Assembly (NCBI GenBank): GCA_950106755.1
Contig: OX467089.1
Span: 18,519,345-18,583,344, forward strand
Length of the DNA stretch: 64,000 nt
Direction: 5' to 3'
Origin: Climacium dendroides
Lineage: Eukaryota > Streptophyta > Bryopsida > Hypnales > Climaciaceae
Shown: one piece after another, positions 11,138 through 19,732 of the stretch
Numbering within the stretch: position 1 is the first letter of the stretch
Layout: each line of letters opens with the position of its first letter
The notes under the pieces: model-generated
What the model was told of the DNA's origin: nothing
The model's database searches: none
Seen by the model: only the letters and a program-made list of their open reading frames with translations
Translations under genes and position numbers: made by a program

Positions 11138-14100
11138 ATGGCGGGGGCAAGTAGTGCTGCAACTGAAGGCAAGAAGAAGTCAAAGCCGAAGGGCGTTGGT
11201 CATGAGCTACGGTTTGACATTTTGGATGACGTCAGCATCAAGGCTGAGACGGGTTGGGAAAAAGAGGATGTGGAGTATTGGACCTCTAAATTGTGTCGCA
11301 AATACGTGAAAATGTATCACATTGGGAAGTTGTGGCCTCGAGAGTGTCACCCTCTTCACACCCGTGAATATTGTTTTAAACCATTGAATTGCCTCAATGA
11401 TCATTTTGTGCACCGTTCGATGGAGGTGTGGAAGGCCTTATTTCCGGAGAAGGCTATGAACAAGGGCAAAATTAACTACAGCTTGGCAGGCATGGTTTAC
11501 GCTGAACTCATACTGGGCCGTCAAGTGGATTGGAGTACGTATCCTACGATAGCGACATTGCCACTTGCGATTGGCAGACGTCAAAAACATATCCTGATAT
11601 GTTTCTTCCGAAGGCGCAACTTCCTGAAGCAAGTGAAAAAAAGAAAACATTAGAGGATGCTGTGGAATCAATTCAGATCCCTCTTGAAATCCAAGTGCGT
11701 CGTACGGAAGTACTGAATGGAAAGAAAATGGCGGTAGAACCGGTTTGTATGGGGGACCCCACAAAAGGAAGCACTTGTCTTGTGGACGATGTGGAGGGAG
11801 AGGTGTTTTTGACTCCACCGATGGATTTGAACCCTACACAAAACGTGTTAGAAGGGGTGCCAGAAAGCAACGTTGCAATGAAGCTCCCTCGGCCAACAGA
11901 ACATGGATCTACATCGATGTCATAGAAGCACCAAGAAGAGGATCCTATAAAAGACATTGAAGATAGAGAAGACATTCAAGACGTGAAGGAGGCTCACGCT
12001 TGTATTGACCGGTTTTTAGTAGACACAGCACAAGACATCATGTTTTATGTCCCTCCGTCTCCTAAATCAAGGAAAAAACCAAGCCTACTGTCCAGACCTG
12101 AAAATGCAATTCGGACTTCACCAAACCAAAATGAAGAGCATCCAACTCAACCGACAAATGTAAGGATGGACTCTCAAGACGAGGCTGCTGTAAACAACGA
12201 CAAAGAGACCCCGATTATCCAAGATCATCCGTTGCTAGCTTTGTTGGGCCCAGAGGATCTCAAGACTCTATAAAAGATGCCTCCACTAGAAGAGATGGAG
12301 AACTTGTTGCAGTGTTCCCTCCGATGGAATCAATTTGAAATTCAAAGAGAAGCAACAAATGGCGGAAATGAAGGGAGCACTATAAACGAAGGTGGCCCTG
12401 AGCATGTAGGAGGAAATCCTAATGAAGGTGGCACTACAAATGAAGGACGCAGCTTCACTTCAGGCAATTCAACATCAGGATTTGGCGAGATATTTAGAAC
12501 GGCGTATTCTCTATCATGTACAGTTAGAGTTGTGGCTGTATTGACGCCTGCTCTTGCGCAGATAACTGATACATTTACGAAAATGACACCATCCGTTCTT
12601 CATGGTGCTTTGGCTTTCAGAAAGTTTGTCGAATTTGCGGACAAACTACAAGACGAGAAGTTGGAAGACCTTAAGCAAAAAAAATTTTTGGAACAACAGA
12701 ATTTGGAGTTGAAGGAGGTGCGTTACTCCAAAGAAGATCATGATGACCTCAAGGCAAAGTATGAGATATTGGAGAGCAAATACAACACGTTGTATTGGAG
12801 GCCGACCCCAAACTTGAAGCCCTTGGGTAATGCCTATGAGAGTGTCAAGAAAAATAACAAGACTTTGAAGCGAACGAATGACAATTTGAAGGCCATGAAT
12901 GAGAATCTCAAGGCTATGAATGAGAAGTTGGTGTTGGAGTTGAAGACATGCAAAGAAATGTTAGAAGAGCATCGCAAAACAGTGTGGACATTACAGAACG
13001 AGAAGGTAGGTCAACAATCGCCTGGCGGAATAGGGCTATTAGAGGCAAGTGAACCAATACAAGAGAGCAATCAACTATCTCTTCCTCTTGACGAGGGCAA
13101 AGCTGAGGATGGGACCGTAGAACTCTGACAGCGCATTCCGAGTCCAAAATCCATAGTTCTCCCCTCATTTGAAGATGCTTCCATGCAATCACAAAATCCG
13201 GAAGTTGAAGAGTTAAGGCATCAATTGGACTTGGCAGTTCGAGGAAAGAATGAGGCCGAATCAGCAATGAAACGAATGATGGAAATAGGGGTACTAAGTG
13301 AAATCCTTCCAAAGAAAAATGCGGATTTACGGTGGATGATGTGGGCGCGACAACTACAAGATCATTCCTCAGTATCATCCGGACTCATAAACGGGCTCTT
13401 GAGGTATGCATTGCAATCAGACACAGCATACAAGAATGTCAAGAGTTCTTATGAGCGTTTTGTGGAGAAGTTGGAGGAGGAAAGAAAGGACCCTGATTTA
13501 AAACTTACGGTTTGGGGGAACATGGATAGGATGTATGAGCGGCTAAACCATGGAAAGACCTATGATACGGAGAACATTGATTGGACTTTGGAAGCGGAGG
13601 AAGGATGGGTCCCTTATGGCACGTTGTCAGCTCACTTCCAGCAACATGAGAAGGAGCTTGTGCTAGGAAGTTTTCCAAATACTCCCATCTTGGAGGGTCA
13701 TTGTTCTCTTTGCCAAGGTTGTTTTGGGCCCGAAGGAGCTATAGCATTGGGACAGTGTCGCCATACATTCCATGTGTTTTGCATTCAAAGATCGGCGGAA
13801 TTTCAACGCCGTTGTCCCGAATGCCGTATTCCTCTGAGTCCAAGGCTGTATGAAATGCTAGGGATTTTACACCGTATGCCTACGGGGTACGAATACAATC
13901 GATGGAACCTTCCACTTGACCAAGAGCCATACAAATTTCAGAACTATTTGCATTGGGGGAAACCAATGAAGTGGGATGCTCGATTACAAATATATGAGCT
14001 ATGCGATGGCCCATTTCCCACCAAAGATAAATTCTTTTGGATGATGTCTAACGTGGAGGTTGAGTTGCGTGCCTTCGAGATTAAGAACAACGAGGCTCGA

Positions 14101-14763
14101 GAGTTGTTCTGTCGCAGCATGGGCGGACATTGGAGCACATAGCACCAAAAGTTCTTTCGAATTCCCGAGAAGGAATGGAAGAGAGAGGGTCCAAATGACC
14201 TCTTGGTGGAGGTTGAGCGTGATCCAAAAGTCATAAAGCAATTTGCGGGCTATAATACGGATTTGATAGGGCGGGCCCTCATTTTGTCGAAGTTGGAAGA
14301 AGCAGCAAGAGTTCGTTCTGTGGTGGACCTAAACGGTAAATCATCTACAGAGCATAAGATGGAAGACGTTGCAAGGGCATTTGACATGAACATGAAGGAC
14401 ATTATAACCAAGTGGAGGAAGTATCTAGGAGAGGGAGGCGAACAAACTTGGATGATGAAAAGTGAGGATGAAATGATAAAACAACTGATGGATGACATAG
14501 ATTGTGCTGTGAGGGCTTTGAGGGCCCACGAAGTGGAGCTGTCTCCGAAGAAGAAGAATAAACGGAAGATTGAAGAGGAGGATGACCACTCTCCGGAAAC
14601 CAAACGACAATTTGAGAGGGTTGACATGTAGGTACAAGCTAACCGCGGAGGGAGCAGCCATGGAAATAGTCCGCAACCGGTGCCTCGTCGAACAAGTAGA
14701 AGACTCATGGCGAGGGAGGGGACATCTCGTGATGCCGAAGAAGATAATAATGTGTTGAAGTAA
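11138..14763 (+). pseudogene. Decayed large protein: YVKM-HI-KLW domain, coiled coil, RING finger
   Basis: One gene of roughly 1,200 codons broken by a frameshift near 11540-11570 and five in-frame stops (11923, 12271, 13126, 14140, 14629), after which the frame stays open to TAA at 14761-14763. The N-terminus (MAGASSAATEGKKK) leads into the domain shared with the 6884-8020 protein: CRKYVKMYHIGKLW, HFVHRSMEVW, KINYSLAGMVYAE, VDWSTYP. An acidic/Ser-rich linker follows, then a long coiled coil (about 12640-13020) with repeated NLKAMNE heptads. A RING-type zinc finger lies at about 13699-13830: CSLC, CRHTFHVFC and CPEC. The C-terminal part has basic KKKNKRK and an RRTSRR tail. A role as a transposon-encoded E3-like or scaffold protein is only a guess. 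The stops look like CAG-to-TAG or similar C-to-T changes. Confidence 0.65.
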
Positions 14764-15225
14764 TTGTGAAATGTTTAATTTCCTATGTAGTCGTATTTTA
14801 ATGGCACTCAGGATATAATTATGTAGTGTGGGCTTCATTTTTTTTATGAATAGTAGTATTGTACGTGGCCCACCATGTCCATCATGACTTTTTTGTATTG
14901 CATATACATGTAGTGAAGAAAAACATGTTGCAAGTAATTATTTATTTATTTGAATATATATATATATATTATGTTTTTATCATAAAATTCATTTTCTTGG
15001 ACTAAGTTTTATTGAAAATTTGAAATGTGCATGTTATGCCCAATTTTTAGTGAATTGTGTCGTTGATTGAGAATTTTGTTGTAGTACTTAACACTTGTTT
15101 TCTACTACTTTCGTAATCTAGTTATCCCTAGGATGGAATGCAACCAACTGAACCAAGAGCCCAAAAGTTCGAAGTAAAGAAATAACTAAGTAAAATTGAC
15201 CACCCTAAAAGGCTAAAACCGCCCT
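14764..15225. other. AT-rich non-coding DNA
   Basis: Probable 3' region of the preceding gene; contains an AT dinucleotide run at about 14955-14970. Nothing else seen. Confidence 0.5.
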
Positions 15226-15408
15226 ATCTGCACGACCGCCCGTCTAACCCGTCCGACCGTCCGACCCGTCCGACCCGCCCGCTCGCCCGTCAGCTCCGTC
15301 CGCCCGCCCGCCCGCCCGCCCGCCCCCCCCCATCCTACTGGCCGGCCGCCTTGACCGACCCGACCGACCATCCGTCCGCCCTGTCCGCCCACCCCGTCCG
15401 CCGGGTTT
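15226..15408. repeat. R5: CCGTCCG-type cluster upstream of the hAT transposase
   Basis: C-rich GTCCGACCCGTCCGACCG and (CCCG)n repeats ending 314 bp before the transposase ATG. Confidence 0.65.
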
Positions 15409-15721
15409 TCTGACCGTTGGCAACGGTTACTTCTAAGGCATACAACATTCAACAAATTAGGAGTATAAGAGCAAGGAAGAAGGCATTTACAAGCACTTTT
15501 GAGAAACTGAACGCTAAGATTTCCAAGGGCTAGGAGCTGCAATCTTTGTGTCCCTTGCTTGGTAATGCATAGTTCAGTGGACAGGGGGGCTTTGGTTTCC
15601 AAGGCTTTGCTTACAGACTATATTTGATACATGTGACATGGTGATTTGAACCTAAACATTTGGAACTAAAGACAAGATTGGAACTTGAACTTGGACTTGA
15701 ACTTGAACGGAGCTTTCCACA

Positions 15722-18004
15722 ATGAGTAAGGATTTTTCCGGTTGGTATGTTGTTCCATCAAGCGGTAAAGTGCAGTGCAAGGCATGTGACTTAGTGTTTG
15801 CAAATCGGAAGTGTCGCATGTTGAGCCACCTTGGATATGAAGGCAAAGACGGTGTTCACGACAGGGGGGTAAGCATATGTCCAAAATTGACTTCGTCAAT
15901 TCGAACTCTTTTTGCCGGTTGTAATGGGTTATTTCCACGAAGATCGGCCCTTGACAATGTAGATGGTGAAAACATAGGGAGGGTTGCAAGCAATGCCTCA
16001 AATGGAAGGGATTTTTCACGTTCAACACAAGAGGACTCGTGTGTAGCGCCGTCTGAAATTCATCGTGCATCTTCAAGGGTACATCAAAGTGTGGAAACAT
16101 CAAGTGAACAATGTCCAACTCCACCCTCTTCCATCAATCGGTTACGAAGACAAAGTCGGCTAGTAGATGGGTTTGAACAAGCTGATAGACACAATTTGAA
16201 TGTGTTGTGGGCCAATTTCTTCTATTCAGCCAACATACCATTTGCGGTAGCTCGAAGTGAGGCCTTCAAAGAAGCAGTGAAGAAAACAACTGAGTTTGGT
16301 AAGCCATACAGCCCACCATCGTACGACGCTCTACGAACCAAATTACTAGAAGAAGCGAAAGAAGATGTCAAGCTAAAGTTGCAGAAGAGGATCGAGGATA
16401 GTATCAGAAAGTTTGGAGCAACCTTGTCTATTGATGGATGGAGTTCGGTTACAAATCGGCCATTGGTGAATTGTATGCTTGTATCTTCTGCAGGGGAGCA
16501 ATTTTTGGGATCGGTGGACACAAGTGGGTTCGTAAAAAACGCAGAGTACTTGGCCTCTATTTTGGACAAATTCATACAGGAGGTGGGTCCGCATAATGTG
16601 GTGCAAATAACAACGGACAATGCTCCTGTAAACCCTCGAGCATGTAGAATCATAAAAGACAAATATCCTCACATTTCTTTTCAAGGTTGTGTGGTGCACA
16701 CCTTGAATTTGTTGCTAAAAGATTGGGGGAAGGAAGCATGGGTGGTGGATGTCGTGGCCAAAGCTCGTATGGTTCTTACGTTTTTTAGAAAGCGGCACAT
16801 GCCACTTGTAATATTTCGTTCATACGAAAAAGAGCACAGCTTATTGATGCCAGGCGAAACAAGATTTGCTTCAAATTTCATTGCGCTTGAACGCTTGTTG
16901 AAAGTGAAGGGAGCACTTCAACAGAGTGTGACAGATCCGCGTTGGGAACAATATGTGAGGACGTTGGATGACAAGAAAAAGAAGAACCGTACAAAGTCTC
17001 GGTGTACAAAGAAGATAATAAACAATGAGCATTTCTGGAGGCGTTGCACGAATTTTGTGCAATTGATGGGCGTTGTTGTGTATGGCCTTCGTGATTTAGA
17101 TGCAAAGACGCCATGTTCAGGGAAAGTTTTGCATATTATGAGGAAGATACGGTCGCATGTGGGGGGGTTAGAAAATCCGCCTTTTCTATTGAGCCCCAAA
17201 TTTGCCAAACCATTGAAGGAGGTGTTCAACGCTAGATGGGAAATGGTAGAGACCGATCTCCAATATGCAGGAGCTCTTTTGAATCCCTATCTTTTGCACG
17301 ATAAAGAACTAGCCGACGATTCAAAGGCCACCGAGGCATGCAAGCGTGTTCTCATGCGAATATGTAAACCTACGGACTACGCGGACGTCGTCAAGGAATT
17401 CATGGCGTTTCGACATAGGGAGCCTCCCTTCCACAACATGTTGGATCCAAGTGAACAAAAATTATCAGCACACGCTTGGTGGGATTTTGAAGGCGCATGT
17501 GGGAAGCTCATTGCTCCAATTGCAAGGAGAATATTGGGCCAACCGGTATCTTCATCTTCATGTGAACGGAATTGGAGTAGCTATTCTTTTGTTCACAACA
17601 AATCTCGGAATAAGTTGAGAACAAAGAGAGCTGCGGATTTGGTGTATGTGTACACTAATTCAAGAGTGTTGGCTGCATCCAAGGAGAGGGATGAGAAGAA
17701 GTGGTACCTTGAAAATGTAGATTCAGAAGAATCGGAGGGACCAAATGAAGATGACGAGAGCAGCGAAGATGAAGAAGAAGGTGTTCGTGTGGACGGGAAT
17801 GAAGCACATGGACAAGAAGCAAATTGGGACGACCCAATATTCAATGAAGAAGAAGATTTGGATGGCAACACATACAATTTTGGAGGTGAACCGTTTGGAA
17901 GAATAAATATGGATGATGATGACATGGGCAACAATGACCGAGACGAGTACGACTTTCCAATGGACGATAATGATTGTGGAAACGATGAAGGCGTACCTCC
18001 ATGA
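15722..18004 (+). CDS. hAT-superfamily transposase, intact ORF
   Basis: A full-length 760-aa transposase that would cut and join hAT element ends in the nucleus. A BED-like zinc finger is at residues about 8-55 (C19, C22, H36, C53 spacing). A DUF659-type segment and the RNase-H-like core follow: LSIDGWSSV near residue 236 and ITTDNAPVN near 298 carry the first two catalytic aspartates. The C-terminal hAT dimerisation region has PVSSSSCERNWSSYSFVHNK near residues 605-625, with the likely catalytic Glu in CERNW. The last 90 residues are acidic and Asp/Asn-rich. No internal stop is present, unlike surrounding elements, so this may be a recently active copy. Its TGA overlaps the next ATG (ATGA at 18001-18004). 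The CCGTCC cluster R5 lies upstream and hAT terminus R6 downstream. Confidence 0.9.
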   Translation: MSKDFSGWYVVPSSGKVQCKACDLVFANRKCRMLSHLGYEGKDGVHDRGVSICPKLTSSIRTLFAGCNGLFPRRSALDNVDGENIGRVASNASNGRDFSRSTQEDSCVAPSEIHRASSRVHQSVETSSEQCPTPPSSINRLRRQSRLVDGFEQADRHNLNVLWANFFYSANIPFAVARSEAFKEAVKKTTEFGKPYSPPSYDALRTKLLEEAKEDVKLKLQKRIEDSIRKFGATLSIDGWSSVTNRPLVNCMLVSSAGEQFLGSVDTSGFVKNAEYLASILDKFIQEVGPHNVVQITTDNAPVNPRACRIIKDKYPHISFQGCVVHTLNLLLKDWGKEAWVVDVVAKARMVLTFFRKRHMPLVIFRSYEKEHSLLMPGETRFASNFIALERLLKVKGALQQSVTDPRWEQYVRTLDDKKKKNRTKSRCTKKIINNEHFWRRCTNFVQLMGVVVYGLRDLDAKTPCSGKVLHIMRKIRSHVGGLENPPFLLSPKFAKPLKEVFNARWEMVETDLQYAGALLNPYLLHDKELADDSKATEACKRVLMRICKPTDYADVVKEFMAFRHREPPFHNMLDPSEQKLSAHAWWDFEGACGKLIAPIARRILGQPVSSSSCERNWSSYSFVHNKSRNKLRTKRAADLVYVYTNSRVLAASKERDEKKWYLENVDSEESEGPNEDDESSEDEEEGVRVDGNEAHGQEANWDDPIFNEEEDLDGNTYNFGGEPFGRINMDDDDMGNNDRDEYDFPMDDNDCGNDEGVPP

Positions 18005-19107
18005 TAGCAAGGTTTGTAGATGGAAATCGATTTCTAAGTAGTGACAAGGTCCTCAATCTAAACGAAGAGGACGCAAATGTCCAAGTCCTAACTTCTAATG
18101 GAACCATAGCATCCAATGCTAGAACTTCCGAAATAGATGAAGTGATTGGAAGCGGTAGGTCTCCATCCATAGTGGTGGCCCAACTAGAAAAGAATGACAA
18201 CGTTGAGGACCGCGAGCAAATGAATGTGGACAAGATAAGCGTGGAGTTTCTAGGAGGATTGGCAAGCAAAAGCAACAGGGAACCAAGTAGCCTAAATCAT
18301 GAAGCGAGTGGGACACAAGACAATGTATGTTCGCGTTTGATAGAATGTGGAAGTCCGAACTTGCTTCACAGTGGCCAAGGCACAAAGGAAAACATAACAA
18401 GTTTTGTACGTCCACCGCGTAGCATTCCTCGAATAGGTGCATGCTCACTATTTAATAGTGTAAGCACTACTTTGGTGGGTTCAGGAAGTTCTCAACGTCC
18501 GACACGAGCTTCCATCATTTCGAAAGAAATAGAACGTACCGAAAATCGAAGATTGCAGATTTCTTCATTCACCGATGACAAGGAAGATGAGACGTTGGCC
18601 TCAATGTTAAAGAAGCAAGGAAACCGCCTACCAGCATCTTCAACAAGGCTAGCGGACCCGACACTAGAATCTTCAAATGCTATAGAGGCATTCACTGAAG
18701 AAGGGAGAAAGACAGGGATGACAATGATGATGGAAGAACCCTCTAAAGCAAAGAACAAACGAGTAATGGAGCCGTTTGCTATCTCTCTAACGAAGAAAGT
18801 GAATGCAGGAAAACCCCCCCTTGATAAGCGTTTGTCTATTCCAGAACTTCCGTTGAGAAAAGGAAAAGCGGTTGATCGCCTCCGTGAACGTGTAGAGAAA
18901 ACCTTGATGAAAGCAAAGAACGAGCAAATGATGGGCAAGCCTAAGAAAGCTCGTGTATCTTCAACAGTACAAGAGAAAAGAGGGGAAACTCAAACACTTT
19001 CATCAGACGATGAAGAGAACACCATGAGTGATGAAGATGATGGATTCCAATCAAGAGAGTACAGTAGCGGGGCAGAGGTGAAAGGAGATAGTGATTACCA
19101 CCCCTAG
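18001..19107 (+). CDS. hAT-associated second ORF, unknown function
   Basis: Intact 368-aa ORF whose ATG overlaps the transposase TGA by the four bases ATGA. It is hydrophilic, rich in Ser, Glu and Lys, with basic stretches (KAKNKR, RKGKAVDRLRER) that could be nuclear signals and an acidic SSDDEEN segment near the end. A homologous but decayed ORF at 58552-59690 shares RFVDG, DEVIGS, EQMNVDK, TLASMLK, RKGKAV and the C-terminal YSSGAEVKGDSD, so it belongs to the element family. In that copy the sequence runs straight on from the DEYDF acidic tail seen at the transposase C-terminus, so this ORF may originally have been the C-terminus of one longer protein, separated here by a small indel near 18000. 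Function unknown; I see no known domain. Confidence 0.7.
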   Translation: MIARFVDGNRFLSSDKVLNLNEEDANVQVLTSNGTIASNARTSEIDEVIGSGRSPSIVVAQLEKNDNVEDREQMNVDKISVEFLGGLASKSNREPSSLNHEASGTQDNVCSRLIECGSPNLLHSGQGTKENITSFVRPPRSIPRIGACSLFNSVSTTLVGSGSSQRPTRASIISKEIERTENRRLQISSFTDDKEDETLASMLKKQGNRLPASSTRLADPTLESSNAIEAFTEEGRKTGMTMMMEEPSKAKNKRVMEPFAISLTKKVNAGKPPLDKRLSIPELPLRKGKAVDRLRERVEKTLMKAKNEQMMGKPKKARVSSTVQEKRGETQTLSSDDEENTMSDEDDGFQSREYSSGAEVKGDSDYHP

Positions 19108-19504
19108 GCATTCAAATTTAGAAAGGATTTGAATGAAGAACATTTACAGAACTTGGTGCTCAAATGCTTACGATTTAGAGAGATGAATAGCTAAGATTTA
19201 TTAGTTCTCGGAGCATTTCATAGTAGTACAAGGTTGCCAAATTATCTTGAAAAAATTAATGAAACTATCATTTTTGGGGGATTTTGTCCCAAGTGATAAT
19301 GAAGAAATCTTCATTGTGTTATTTTTTGTTCTCAATTTCAAGTGTGTAGCACGTAAAAATTTCTGAAGCGCCAAAACTCACAAATATGTAAGAAGAACCC
19401 TAAAACAAACTGAAAATCATGCAAAATTACAAAATGCAAAGTTACAAACCCTCACTCTCTCAGTCGGTCACTCCCAGACTCCCTAAACCCCTTGGCCCTT
19501 GAAC
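19108..19504. other. 3' non-coding region of the hAT-type element
   Basis: No gene. Diverged but collinear with the region downstream of the second copy's ORF (58551-58207 on the minus strand); AATTTCTGAAGCGCCA is shared. Confidence 0.6.
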
Positions 19505-19732
19505 CGTTCGCGCGTCCGCCCGTCCGCCAATCCGTCCGTTCTCCCGTCCGCTCATCCGCCCGTCCGCCACTCTGTCCGTCCGCCACTCTGTCCGCTCGCC
19601 CGTCCGCCCATCCGTCCGCCCGCCTGCCCGCCCGCAGGACGGCGACCGAGGACCGTCCGTCTGCGTCCGCAGGGTCCGGACGTCCGATTTTGGACGCAAT
19701 TTCGCCGCGGACGCATGTCCACGACAACCCTG
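19505..19732. repeat. R6: CCGTCCG subterminal cluster and hAT right terminus
   Basis: C-rich CGTCCGCC repeats ending in GTCCACGACAACCCTG at 19732. The reverse complement starts CAGGGTTGTCGTGGAC and aligns with the terminus at 58034, including an internal GCGTCCAAAA...GGACGTC block. The adjoining base 19733 resumes Gypsy integrase sequence, and the paralogous Gypsy copy near 31650 is continuous across this point, which fixes the boundary. Confidence 0.8.

Larger units (their letters stand above)
2208..19732 (+). mobile_element. Candidate 17.5-kb multi-gene hAT-type element (composite not excluded)
   Basis: Both ends look like hAT termini with CGGACGG-rich subterminal DNA, left on G-rich and right on C-rich strand as expected for inverted ends. 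Inside are five ORFs, including an intact hAT transposase, and four further CGGACGG clusters (R2-R5), each upstream of a start codon. Against a single element: the 8-bp flanks differ (GTTATTAA before 2208, GTCGTGGA after 19732), and only the right flank is Gypsy sequence. The alternatives are a cluster of nested related elements or a rearrangement that exchanged one flank. The right end is well supported because a paralogous Gypsy copy shows the uninterrupted site. Confidence 0.35.
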
